A DNA stretch of 18,546 bases from CAZTDU01 sp964617355 (lineage in GTDB: Bacteria > Pseudomonadota > Gammaproteobacteria > Burkholderiales > SG8-39). The stretch covers positions 1 to 18,546 of the forward strand of contig CAZTXP010000034.1 of the NCBI GenBank assembly GCA_964617355.1, read 5' to 3'. A program made the position numbers and the translations under genes. Shown piece by piece: positions 1 to 7,739 of this stretch (positions are counted from its first letter, which is position 1; every line of letters starts with the position of its first letter). The notes below the pieces were generated by a model that saw only the letters and a program-made list of their open reading frames with translations, did no database searches and was not told the DNA's origin.

Positions 1-1311
1 TTACTTCTTCTTCTCGGCCATCAGGGCCGGCTCGTCCTTCTTCTTGTCGTTGCCTTCGATGAACGGGCTCCAGGGCTGCGCCTTGACCGGGCCCTTCGTC
101 TTCCAGACCACGTTGAACTGGCCGTCGGCCTTCACTTCGCCGATGAACACCGCCTTGTGCAGGTGGTGGTTCTTCTCGTCCATCTTCGAGGTGATGCCCG
201 AGGGCGCGGTGAACGTCTGGCCGGCCATGGCCGCCGAGACTTTCGCGACGTCGAAGGTCTTGGCCTTCTCGACCGCCTGCTTCCACATGTAGATGCCGAT
301 GTAGGTGGCTTCCATCGGGTCGTTGGTCAGCGGCTTGTCCTTGTGGCCGGCGATGTTCTTCGCCTTGGCGTAGTCGCTCCAGGCCTTGATGAACTTGTCG
401 TTCGCCGGCGCCTTGATCGACTGGAAGTAGTTCCACGCCGCGAGGTGGCCGACCAGCGGCTTGGTGTCGACGCCGCGCAGTTCCTCTTCACCCACGGAGA
501 ACGCCACGACCGGCACGTCCGTCGCCTTCAGGCCCTGGTTGCCCAGTTCCTTGTAGAACGGCACGTTCGAGTCGCCGTTGATGGTCGAGACCACCGCGGT
601 CTTCTTGCCTTCCGCCGCGAACTTCTTGATCTTGGCGATGATCGTCTGGTAGTCGGAGTGGCCGAAGGGCGTGTACTCCTCCATGATGTCGGCCTCGGCG
701 ACGCCCTTGGACTTCAGGAACGCGCGCAGGATCTTGTTGGTGGTGCGCGGGTAGACGTAGTCGGTGCCGAGGAGCACCCAGCGCTTGGCGCTGCCGCCTT
801 CCTTCGACATCAGGTACTCGACCGCCGGGATCGCCTGCTGGTTCGGCGCGGCGCCCGTGTAGAACACGTTGCGCGAGATCTCTTCGCCTTCGTACTGCAC
901 CGGGTAGAAGAGCAGGCCGTTGAGTTCCTCGAACACCGGCAGCACCGACTTGCGGGACACCGAGGTCCAGCAGCCGAAGGTCACGGCGACCTTGTCCTGC
1001 GTAAGCAGCTGGCGCGCCTTCTCGGCAAACAGGGGCCAGTTCGAGGCCGGGTCGACCACCACGGGCTCGATCTTGTGGCCCATCACGCCGCCCTTGGCGT
1101 TGATCTCGTCGATCGCCATCATCGCGACGTCCTTCAGCACGGTCTCGCTGATCGCCATCGTGCCCGACAGCGAATGCAGGATGCCGACCTTGACGGTCTT
1201 GGCGGCGGCCTTCGCGTCCTTCGCCTGGGCGAAGACGGCAGTGGAGGACATGCCCAGGGCCGCAATGGCGACCGAGAGCGTAAGGGTCTTGAGGGCGGAA
1301 CGACGCTTCAT
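1..1311 (-). CDS. urtA: Urea ABC transporter substrate-binding protein UrtA
   Basis: Periplasmic binding protein (436 aa) that captures urea for the UrtABCDE ABC importer. The N-terminus MKRRSALKTL followed by a hydrophobic run and a likely cleavage after VFA (about residue 28) is a signal peptide; the twin Arg followed by SALK loosely resembles a Tat signal. The mature part starts with VKVGILHSLSGTMAISE and continues with DEINAKGGVMG and FGCWTSVSRKSVLPVFE, characteristic of the UrtA/FmdD branch of the type-1 (Leu/Ile/Val-like) binding-protein fold. The start at 1311 is chosen over an in-frame ATG 42 bp upstream because AAAGGA lies about 8 bases before it and the signal peptide begins there. 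The gene ends at base 1 with a Lys-rich tail and TAA, so it is complete; urtB would be expected to the left, outside the window. A sigma-54 promoter and NtrC-type sites lie upstream. Short-chain amides are an alternative ligand. Family identification is confident, ligand fairly so. Confidence 0.93.
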   Translation of the reverse strand: MKRRSALKTLTLSVAIAALGMSSTAVFAQAKDAKAAAKTVKVGILHSLSGTMAISETVLKDVAMMAIDEINAKGGVMGHKIEPVVVDPASNWPLFAEKARQLLTQDKVAVTFGCWTSVSRKSVLPVFEELNGLLFYPVQYEGEEISRNVFYTGAAPNQQAIPAVEYLMSKEGGSAKRWVLLGTDYVYPRTTNKILRAFLKSKGVAEADIMEEYTPFGHSDYQTIIAKIKKFAAEGKKTAVVSTINGDSNVPFYKELGNQGLKATDVPVVAFSVGEEELRGVDTKPLVGHLAAWNYFQSIKAPANDKFIKAWSDYAKAKNIAGHKDKPLTNDPMEATYIGIYMWKQAVEKAKTFDVAKVSAAMAGQTFTAPSGITSKMDEKNHHLHKAVFIGEVKADGQFNVVWKTKGPVKAQPWSPFIEGNDKKKDEPALMAEKKK

Positions 1312-1365
1312 GGAGATCCTTTCGGGGTTTTGGCGAGACGAGGGGGACGGCATCGCACGAGGTAG

Positions 1366-1382
1366 TGCAACGACCGTGCCAA
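1366..1382 (-). promoter_or_regulatory. Sigma-54 (RpoN) promoter of urtA
   Basis: Read on the minus strand the sequence is TTGGCACG-GTCG-TTGCA. The GG of the -24 element (1380-1379) and the GC of the -12 element (1368-1367) are separated by exactly 10 bases, as required for sigma-54. It matches the consensus TTGGCACG-N4-TTGCA at every position. Transcription would start near 1355, giving a leader of roughly 44 nt that includes the urtA ribosome binding site. Seen directly in sequence; function inferred. Confidence 0.9.
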
Positions 1383-1486
1383 CCTTCAGCGAGCGCGCCT
1401 ATCTCGCTGAAAGCAATGGCAGTTACGGCCGCCTTGCCAGTGGAACGCGGATCGCATTGCGGTGCACGACGGGCGCCCGTTAACGG

Positions 1487-1503
1487 TGCACTCGCGTAGT
1501 GCA
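1487..1503. promoter_or_regulatory. NtrC-type enhancer site 1
   Basis: Perfect dyad TGCAC-N7-GTGCA (17 bp), identical in its arms to the enterobacterial NtrC (NRI) consensus. Its centre is about 140 bp upstream of the predicted sigma-54 start of urtA, within the usual range for NtrC enhancers. It lies just beyond the 3' end of the aminotransferase gene. Confidence 0.75.
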
Positions 1504-1520
1504 CGCACGCTTGCGGTGCA
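1504..1520. promoter_or_regulatory. NtrC-type enhancer site 2
   Basis: CGCAC-N7-GTGCA, 9 of 10 arm positions matching the NtrC consensus, directly abutting site 1 so the two centres are 17 bp apart. Paired adjacent sites are typical of enhancers where NtrC dimers oligomerise. Additional GTGCAC half sites occur at 1462-1467 and 1486-1491. Weaker than site 1 on its own. Confidence 0.6.
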
Positions 1521-1528
1521 GCCAGGCG

Positions 1529-2677
1529 CTAGCGCAGTGCGCGTCGCAGGCGCGTGAGTCCGGCCTCGAGACGTTGCAGCCCGGAGGCGAAACACCAGCG
1601 CGCGTAGCCCTCGCCGTGCGGCCCGAACGCCGAACCGGGCGCGAGGCCGAGGCCGACGTCGGCCACCAGCCGCTTGCAGAACGCGAGGCTGTCGTCGACT
1701 CCCGCGACGCGGAAGAACGCGTACATCGCGCCGTCCGGCCGCGCGGCCTCGACGCCCGGGATCGCGTTCAGGCCGTCGACGAGGAAGTCGCGCGCCGCGC
1801 GAAAGCGCTCGACGGTGCGCGCGATCACGGGCTCGCCGTGCTCGAGGGCGACCACGCCCGCCTTCTGCACGAAGACCGGCGCGCACGAAGTGTTGTACTC
1901 GATCAGCTTGCCGAGGTCGGCGGTGAGCGCCTCCGGCACCACCACCCAGCCGAGGCGCCAGCCGGTCATCAGCCAGGACTTGGAGAACGTATTGGTGCTG
2001 ACGACGCGGTCGCCGGGCTCGGCGAGGTCCAGGAACGACGGCGCCGCCCCGCCCGGAAAGTGCAGGCGCTCGTAGGCGTCGTCGGCGAAGATCCAGATGC
2101 CGTGGCGCCGGCAATGCTCGAGCACCGCGCGCTGCGCCTCGCGCGTGATCGTCCAGCCGGTCGGGTTGTTCGGCGAATTGAGGTACAGCGCGCGCGTGCC
2201 AGGCACGAGGGCGTCGACGAGACGGTCGAGGTCGAGCGTCCAGCCCTCGCGCGAGAACGCAAGCGGCACGGTGTCGACGCGCGCGCCGAGGATGCGCGGG
2301 ATCTCCTGCAGGTTCGGCCACAGCGGCACCACCTCGACCACGCGGTCGCCCGGATCGAGCAGCAGCTGCGACACCAGCATCAGCGCGTTCACGCCCGCGC
2401 TGGTCACGGCGATGTTGCCTGCCGAGACCGGCCGCCGCAGGCGCGTGACGTACGCGGCGAGCGCCTCGCGCAGCTCGGGGATGCCGAGGTTGTGCGAATA
2501 GAACACGTCGCCAGCCGCGATGGCGTCGGTGCCGGCCTTGCGGATGAAGTCCGGCGTCGGCTCGTCGGGCTCGCCGACCCAGAACGCGAGGATGTCGTCG
2601 CGGCCGAGGCCGGCGTTCATGAGTTCGCGAATGCGCGACGCGCCGAGCGCGCGAACCGAGGGTCGAGCCGAGAGCAT
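1529..2677 (-). CDS. Class I/II PLP-dependent aminotransferase
   Basis: A 382-aa fold-type I pyridoxal-phosphate aminotransferase of the aspartate-aminotransferase superfamily. Visible landmarks are NSPNNPTG (Asn171 contacts PLP), ADDAYE (Asp199 to the PLP ring nitrogen, Tyr202), and STNTFSKSWLMTGWRLGW, in which Lys233 is the Schiff-base lysine and Arg241 binds phosphate. A C-terminal ARWCFAS carries the Arg expected to bind the substrate carboxylate. Length is normal for the family. The donor/acceptor pair cannot be told from sequence. It is transcribed divergently from the EamA transporter only 24 bp away, which raises the possibility that the transporter exports an amino acid related to the enzyme's substrate or product. 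No Shine-Dalgarno is evident: a TACACT -10-like box ends 5 bases before the ATG, so the mRNA may be leaderless. The next gene downstream (urtA) has its own promoter. Confidence 0.9.
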   Translation of the reverse strand: MLSARPSVRALGASRIRELMNAGLGRDDILAFWVGEPDEPTPDFIRKAGTDAIAAGDVFYSHNLGIPELREALAAYVTRLRRPVSAGNIAVTSAGVNALMLVSQLLLDPGDRVVEVVPLWPNLQEIPRILGARVDTVPLAFSREGWTLDLDRLVDALVPGTRALYLNSPNNPTGWTITREAQRAVLEHCRRHGIWIFADDAYERLHFPGGAAPSFLDLAEPGDRVVSTNTFSKSWLMTGWRLGWVVVPEALTADLGKLIEYNTSCAPVFVQKAGVVALEHGEPVIARTVERFRAARDFLVDGLNAIPGVEAARPDGAMYAFFRVAGVDDSLAFCKRLVADVGLGLAPGSAFGPHGEGYARWCFASGLQRLEAGLTRLRRALR

Positions 2678-2681
2678 GGGC

Positions 2682-2688
2682 TAGTGTA
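2682..2688. promoter_or_regulatory. Candidate bidirectional -10 element (aminotransferase / EamA)
   Basis: The 7-mer TAGTGTA reads TAGTGT on the plus strand (2682-2687) and TACACT on the minus strand (2688-2683), giving a -10-like hexamer for both divergent genes. The distance to the ATG is 14 bases for the EamA gene (2702) and 5 bases for the aminotransferase (2677). -35 elements are not recognisable, and neither gene has a clear ribosome binding site. Confidence 0.4.
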
Positions 2689-2701
2689 ACCTCCGCCCCC
2701 C

Positions 2702-3640
2702 ATGCCCTCGCCGCGCGCGGAGCGCGCCTCCCTCCTCGCCGCCCTCGCCATGATGGTGGTCTGGGGCGTCAACTTCACCGTCACCAAGCACCTGCTGGGC
2801 ACGATCGGCGTCGGCGCGTTCCTCTTCGTGCGCTTCCTCGCCATGCCGGCGCTCGGCTTCGCCGTGGTGGCGATCGCGTTCCGCCGCAACGTGCGCGCCG
2901 CGCTGCCGCGGCGCGAGGACGTGCCTCGCTTCATCGCCTGCGGCCTCGTCGGCCACGCCGCGCACGTCGGCATCGTCACCTGGGGCATCAACCTGTCGAC
3001 CGCGTTCTCCTCCGCGCTGGTGCTGACCAGCGGACCGCTCTTCACGCTGCTGATCCTCGCGCTCGCCGGCACCGAACGCCTGCACCCGAGGCAGCTCGCG
3101 GGCACGATCGTGGCGTTCGCCGGCATCGTCGTGTTCCTGTCGGACAAGTTCGCGAGCGGCTTCGCGCGCGCCGGGCTCGGCGACCTCGTGCTGCTGCTCG
3201 CCGCCGCGCTGTTCTCGCTCTACACGGTGATCGCGCGCCCGCTCGCCGACCGCTACGGACCGCTGCTCGTGCTGTTCTGGACGCTCGCCGCCGGCGCGCC
3301 GCCGATGCTCGTCATCACCGCGCCGATGTTCCTCGCCGCCGACTTCGGCGCCGCGGGCCCGGCGGCGTGGGGGATGCTCGCGTGGGCGATCGTGGTGTCC
3401 TCGTTCCTCGGCTGGCTGGTGTGGACGTGGGTGAACCAGGTGCGCGGCGTGGCGCGCAGCGCGCCGCTGATGTACCTGATGCCGCCGATCGCCGGCATCG
3501 CGGCGTGGCTTACGCTGGGCGAAGCGTTCACGCCGCTCAAGCTTGCCGGCGCCGCGGTCACCATGGCCGGCGTGGCGTGGGCGCAATTCGCCGGCGACCA
3601 CGGCCCGCCGAAGGAGTCGGGCGCGGCCGATTCCGGCTAG
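2702..3640 (+). CDS. EamA/DMT-family membrane transporter
   Basis: Inner-membrane protein of 312 aa in the drug/metabolite transporter superfamily, consistent with ten transmembrane helices in two EamA repeats. The first repeat begins LLAALAMMVVWGVNFTVTKHLL, with the typical small-W-G-x-N/S-F motif in helix 1. The second repeat begins near residue 160 (GDLVLLLAAALFSLYTVIARPLADRYGP) and ends with PLMYLMPPIAGIAAWLTLGEAFTPLKLAGAAVTMAGV, where the P-x-x-A and GE pair is a strong EamA signature. Such proteins usually export amino acids or related metabolites, but the substrate cannot be read from the sequence. It is divergent from the aminotransferase. Its TAG stop (3638-3640) is also the start of a TAGAAT box that may drive the next gene. 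The start is the first ATG after the intergenic gap, without a clear Shine-Dalgarno. Confidence 0.9.
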   Translation: MPSPRAERASLLAALAMMVVWGVNFTVTKHLLGTIGVGAFLFVRFLAMPALGFAVVAIAFRRNVRAALPRREDVPRFIACGLVGHAAHVGIVTWGINLSTAFSSALVLTSGPLFTLLILALAGTERLHPRQLAGTIVAFAGIVVFLSDKFASGFARAGLGDLVLLLAAALFSLYTVIARPLADRYGPLLVLFWTLAAGAPPMLVITAPMFLAADFGAAGPAAWGMLAWAIVVSSFLGWLVWTWVNQVRGVARSAPLMYLMPPIAGIAAWLTLGEAFTPLKLAGAAVTMAGVAWAQFAGDHGPPKESGAADSG

Positions 3641-3643
3641 AAT
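3638..3643 (+). promoter_or_regulatory. -10 box (TAGAAT) for the DUF4337 gene
   Basis: TAGAAT followed by CCGCGCC. The first three bases are the stop codon of the EamA gene. Transcription would begin near 3650, giving a leader of about 20 nt with AAGGAA (3661-3666) before the ATG at 3672. A -35 box is not obvious. Confidence 0.45.
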
Positions 3644-3671
3644 CCGCGCCGCTCAGAGCGAAGGAACCACC

Positions 3672-4229
3672 ATGTCGGGCGGCCACGGACACGTCGATCA
3701 CCACTCCAACAAGGGCATCGCGATGCTGATCTCGGTGCTCGCCCTCGTGCTGGCGCTGTCGGAGACGCTCGGCAAGAGCGCGCAGACCACCGCGCTGTCG
3801 GCGAACATCGAGGCGTCCAACCTCTGGTCGTTCTTCCAGGCGAAGACGATCCGCCAGACCGTGATGCGCACCGCCGCCGAGGAGGCGCAGGCCGAGCATG
3901 GCGACGCCGCGCCCGAGGCGTTGAAGAAGCAGATCGCGAAGTGGAAGGACACCGCCGACCGCTACCAGTCCGAGCCCGATACGGGCGAAGGCCGCAAGGA
4001 GCTGATGGCGCGCGCCAAGAAGGCCGAGGAGAAGCGCGACCGGTCGCTGGCCGCCTACCACCACTTCGAGGTCGGCTCGGCCTCGGTGCAGATCGCGATC
4101 GTGCTCGCCTCGGCGTCGATCATCACCGCGATGCCGCTGCTCCTGTGGATCGCCGGCGGCCTGGGCTGCGTCGGCGTGGTGTTCTGCGTGATCGGGTTCT
4201 GGTTCCCGACCGCGGTGCACCTCTTCTAG
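3672..4229 (+). CDS. DUF4337 family membrane protein
   Basis: A 185-aa protein of unknown function, recognised as DUF4337 by NIEASNLWSFFQAKTIRQTVMRTA, the conserved core just after the first helix. Predicted topology: a His-rich N-terminal tail (GGHGHVDHH), TM1 at about residues 15-34, a charged, likely helical or coiled segment (about 55-130, rich in Lys, Glu and Ala), then a C-terminal membrane hairpin (about 136-157 and 159-181). The start at 3672 is supported by AAGGAA six bases upstream. An in-frame ATG at 3543 lies inside the EamA gene and is rejected. Its stop overlaps the stop of the convergent histidine kinase gene in a shared CTAG (4226-4229), and no terminator separates them. No enzymatic motif is visible. 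Confidence 0.85.
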   Translation: MSGGHGHVDHHSNKGIAMLISVLALVLALSETLGKSAQTTALSANIEASNLWSFFQAKTIRQTVMRTAAEEAQAEHGDAAPEALKKQIAKWKDTADRYQSEPDTGEGRKELMARAKKAEEKRDRSLAAYHHFEVGSASVQIAIVLASASIITAMPLLLWIAGGLGCVGVVFCVIGFWFPTAVHLF

Positions 4230-7200
4230 GCCGCGGTCCCCGGCCGTCCCACTTCGCGCAGTTCCGCGCGCCCCGCCGTGCGCGGCGCCGCGTCGCGCGC
4301 GAAGCGCCCGCCGTCGAGCTTGAACCAGAAGGTGGCGCCTTCGCCGGGCGCGGACTCGGCCCAGATCTCGCCGCCGTGGCGTTCGATGATGCGACGGACC
4401 ATCGCGAGGCCGACGCCGTTGCCCTCGAACTCGGCCGGTGCGTGCAGCCGCTGGAACATGCCGAAGAGCTTCCCCGCGTAGGCCATGTCGAAGCCGGCAC
4501 CGTTGTCGCGCACGTAGTAGGTGGTGCCCGTGCCTTCCTGGATCGCGCCCACCTCGATGCGCGGGCGCTCGGCCTTCGAGCTGTACTTGATCGCGTTCGA
4601 CAGCAGGTTGGCGTACACCTGCCGCAGCAGCACCGGGTCGGCCCACGCGTCGGGCAGCGGGCCGATGCGCAGGTCGAGGCGCCGCTTGTCGACGCCGGCG
4701 CGCAGTTCCTCGGCGACGTCGTCGACGATGTCGCGCACCGACGCGCGGCGCAGGGACAACGGCTGGCGCGTGAGGCGCCCGAACGCGAGCAGGCCCTCGA
4801 TCAGCTGCTCCATGTGCTCGGCGTTCTTCACCACGCGGTCGAGCAGCCGTCGCGCTTCGCGGGGAATCTGCTCGCCGTGGTCCTCGACCAGCATCGACGA
4901 GAAGCCGGTGATGGCGCGCAACGGCGCGCGCAGGTCGTGCGACACGTTGTAGGAGAACGACTCCATGTCGCGGTAGGCGGCGCGCAGTTCCGCGGTGCGC
5001 TCCTGCACGCGGCGGTCGAGGTCCTCGTTCAGCTTGACGATCTCGCGCTCCTGAAGCTTCCTGGCGGTGACGTCCTCGAAGGTGACCACCACCCCTGCGA
5101 AGGCGCCGTCGTCGCCCTGCAGGCGCGCGCCGGTCATCGACAGGAATACCTCGGAGCCGTCCGGCGCCACCATCACGTGGTCGCGCGGCCCGAGCGTCGG
5201 CACGCCGGAGGCGAGCCGGTAGAACAATTCGGCGAGCATGCCGGCGGATTCGCTGCTGCGCGCGCGCAGCGTCATCCACGAGCCATCGCTGAAGTGGCGG
5301 CCGAGCATCGCCGGCAGCTCGGCGCCGAGGATGCGCAGCGCAGCGCCGTTGACGCGCGTGAAGCACCCGGCGGTGTCGAGGATCGCCAGGCCCTCGCCCA
5401 TGGTGCCGATGATGCGCGCGAGGCGGTCGCGCTCGGCGTGCAGCGCCTCCTCCGCGAGCTTGCGCGCCGTGATGTCGCGGCCGACGCCGACGTAGCCGGC
5501 GAAGCGCCCGTCGGCATCGACGGTCGGGCGGCCGCTGACCGAGGCCCAGCTCGAGCGCCCGGACGAATCCTGCCGCAGCATCTCGAAGTCGTAGAACGGC
5601 TCGCGGCGCTCGAGCGCCGCCCGGTGCACGGCCCAGTCCGCCTCGGAGAGATTGAGCGCGGGCACGTCCCAGCGCCGCTTGCCGACGTACGCCGTGAAGT
5701 CCGAGTGGCCGCGCCCGGCGCCGGACTGGTAGGTGAAGCGGTACTCCGCATCCTGCTCCCAGTACCAGTCGGAGGACAGCTCGGTGAGTTCCCGGAAGCG
5801 CCGCTCGCTCGCGGCGAGGGCGCGCTGGCCGACGCGCAATTCGGTGACGTCCGTCATCATGCCGACGTAGCCGGTGACGTGGCCGTCGGGTTCCGCGTCC
5901 GGCACGAGCTGCACGAGGTAGTCGCGCGCCGCGCCGCCACCGGGCGCGAATTGCGCCTCGAAGCTGACCCTCTCTCCTCGCAGCGCGCGCCGCACCCCGC
6001 CTTCGATGGACGCCGCGGTGCCTGCGCCGACGACCTCGGCGACCGGGCGCCCGACGACCTGGCGCGGCTCCAGGCCGAACAGCGCGGCGTACTGGCGGTT
6101 GCAGAAGACATAGCGCCCGTCGGCGTCGACGTAGGCGATCAGCGCCGGCACCGCGTCGACGATCAGGCGCAGGCGCTCGCGCGCGCTGCGTACGGTCCCC
6201 TCGAGCCGGCGGCTCTCGGTGACGTCACGGCACGCGCCGCGGTACCCGAGGAAGGCGCCGTCGGGCCCGAAGCGCGGTTCGCCGCTGACCAGCAGCACGT
6301 AGAGCGCGCGGCCGTCGCGGTCGCGCACGGTGAATTCCTCGTTGCGGTAGGACTGGTGCGCCGCGAGCACGGCGGCGTGCGCATCCGGGTCCGCGGGCAG
6401 GATGCCGCACTCCAGGTAGGTGCGCCCGACGATCTTCGCCGCATCCGTGCCCTCGACGTCGCCGAAGGTCCCGCCGACCTTCGTGAAGCGCATCGACGCG
6501 TCGGTCTCCCAATACCAGTCCGAGCTGAGAGACAGCACGGCGTTCAGGTCGGCGCGCGCGTCGGCGAGGCGCTGCGACACCCGGTTGACCTCGCGCGCGA
6601 GCTCGCCGAACTCGCCGCGGTCGTCGAGCGGGACCGGTGGCGCATCGCCGTCGCTGGCGAGCGCGCGCACCGCGCGACGCAGGCGCAGCACCGGCAGCGC
6701 GAGGCGACGCGCCAGGGCCCAGGCCGCGAGCAGCGACGCGAGCAGCATGGCCCCCGCGGTGAAGGCATGCTCGCGGCGCTGCGCCTCGACGACCGCGAAG
6801 GCCTCGGACTTCGGCACGCCGACGAACGCCTGCCACGGCGCGGCGCGGACCGGCTCGCTCGCGCCGAGGCGCGCGACGCCATCCGGCGTCGTCACGGCGC
6901 CGAGGAACGCCTGTCCGTCCCCTGCACCGCGAAACGGCAGGAAACCCTCCGCACCCGGGAACGCCGCGGCGCCGGGCGCACCCACGCGCGCCACCGTAGC
7001 CCCGCGGCTGGTTGCCACCCAGAGCACCGTTCCCGGGGAATCGGCCTGCCCGGCGAGCAGGCGCTCGAACTTGTCCAGTCCCGTGGTCGCTGCGAGGACG
7101 GCGACCACCGCCCCGCTGGCGTCCAGCACCGGCCGGCCCATCGCCACCACGTTCAGTCCGGTGAGACGCGATACGAAGGGCTCGCTGATCGCCGGCGCCC

Positions 7201-7615
7201 GCGTCGCCAGCACCGCGCGGAAATAGGCGCGATCCGCGACGTTCACGTCGCCGGGGAGGCCGGGCTGCGCCAGCCCGCGCGCGATCAACTGTCCGTCGGT
7301 TGCGAATACGGCGACGTTGTCCAGCGTGGCCGCCATCGCGGGAAACGTACGCTGCAGCGACGCTTCCAGCCGGCGCGAGTCGTGGAGGCTGTCGGCGACG
7401 GCACGCTCGACCACCGCCAGCGTGGTGGACATGTGCGAGAGATGGAGGTCGACGACGTGCGCGGCCTGCCGCGCCGACTGGCGGGCCGATTCCAGGACCT
7501 GCGCCTCGGCGACGCGCCGGTCGTGCCACTCGCCGTAGGCCATGAAGAGGGCATAGGGCAGCAGGGTCGCGCCGACCAGCAGTCCCAGCGTCCAACGGAA
7601 TCCGATGCCGCGCAA
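4226..7615 (-). CDS. Membrane sensor histidine kinase: Cache, HAMP, four PAS, HisKA, HATPase
   Basis: A large sensor kinase (1129 aa from the chosen start). Order: TM1 about 9-27; a periplasmic double-Cache-like sensor about 45-280, with ADRAYFRAVL and SRLTGLNVVAMGRPV typical of dCACHE; TM2 about 285-305; HAMP about 306-360; PAS domains about 362-469, 479-594, 606-719 and 726-854; a short coiled coil; HisKA with SYNVSHDLRAPLRAI (phospho-His893); and the ATPase with N-box NLLSNAIKYSS, G1 DNGAGFD and G2 EGNGVGLAM. No receiver domain. The TTG at 7615 is preferred because GGGGAG sits about 6 bases upstream and TM1 follows directly. A longer TTG reading from 7708 would add 31 residues but its AAAGG is only one base away. 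The gene lies downstream of the REC-HD-GYP regulator on the same strand, which is a plausible partner. PAS1 and PAS3 share SSDWYWE-x-DA-x-x-RFT, suggesting internal duplication. Sensor ligand unknown. Confidence 0.9.
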   Translation of the reverse strand: MRGIGFRWTLGLLVGATLLPYALFMAYGEWHDRRVAEAQVLESARQSARQAAHVVDLHLSHMSTTLAVVERAVADSLHDSRRLEASLQRTFPAMAATLDNVAVFATDGQLIARGLAQPGLPGDVNVADRAYFRAVLATRAPAISEPFVSRLTGLNVVAMGRPVLDASGAVVAVLAATTGLDKFERLLAGQADSPGTVLWVATSRGATVARVGAPGAAAFPGAEGFLPFRGAGDGQAFLGAVTTPDGVARLGASEPVRAAPWQAFVGVPKSEAFAVVEAQRREHAFTAGAMLLASLLAAWALARRLALPVLRLRRAVRALASDGDAPPVPLDDRGEFGELAREVNRVSQRLADARADLNAVLSLSSDWYWETDASMRFTKVGGTFGDVEGTDAAKIVGRTYLECGILPADPDAHAAVLAAHQSYRNEEFTVRDRDGRALYVLLVSGEPRFGPDGAFLGYRGACRDVTESRRLEGTVRSARERLRLIVDAVPALIAYVDADGRYVFCNRQYAALFGLEPRQVVGRPVAEVVGAGTAASIEGGVRRALRGERVSFEAQFAPGGGAARDYLVQLVPDAEPDGHVTGYVGMMTDVTELRVGQRALAASERRFRELTELSSDWYWEQDAEYRFTYQSGAGRGHSDFTAYVGKRRWDVPALNLSEADWAVHRAALERREPFYDFEMLRQDSSGRSSWASVSGRPTVDADGRFAGYVGVGRDITARKLAEEALHAERDRLARIIGTMGEGLAILDTAGCFTRVNGAALRILGAELPAMLGRHFSDGSWMTLRARSSESAGMLAELFYRLASGVPTLGPRDHVMVAPDGSEVFLSMTGARLQGDDGAFAGVVVTFEDVTARKLQEREIVKLNEDLDRRVQERTAELRAAYRDMESFSYNVSHDLRAPLRAITGFSSMLVEDHGEQIPREARRLLDRVVKNAEHMEQLIEGLLAFGRLTRQPLSLRRASVRDIVDDVAEELRAGVDKRRLDLRIGPLPDAWADPVLLRQVYANLLSNAIKYSSKAERPRIEVGAIQEGTGTTYYVRDNGAGFDMAYAGKLFGMFQRLHAPAEFEGNGVGLAMVRRIIERHGGEIWAESAPGEGATFWFKLDGGRFARDAAPRTAGRAELREVGRPGTAA

Positions 7616-7702
7616 GCGTTCTCCCCGATCCCAGGTCGCGCCTCCTGAAAGGCCGCCTGTCCTCGCTCGTCCTTGGATTGCAGCACCGACGATCCCTGAC
7701 GT

Positions 7703-7718
7703 TCGCAAACCTTTGCGA
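7703..7718. repeat. Inverted repeat upstream of the kinase (copy A)
   Basis: Perfect dyad TCGCAAA-cc-TTTGCGA. It shares the 9-mer CGCAAACCT with the dyad at 7740-7758, 46 bp away. No T-run follows on either strand, so an operator is more likely than an intrinsic terminator. It lies 88 bp upstream of the chosen kinase start. Confidence 0.55.
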
Positions 7719-7739
7719 GCCCAGTGCAGGATGCGGCCG

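Noticed and set aside
3941..7648. A 1235-codon open frame on the plus strand.
   Set aside because: It lies antisense to the histidine kinase with its well-conserved domains. Its translation is Arg/Ala/Val/His-rich with no recognisable motif, as expected from stop-codon depletion opposite GC-rich coding DNA.
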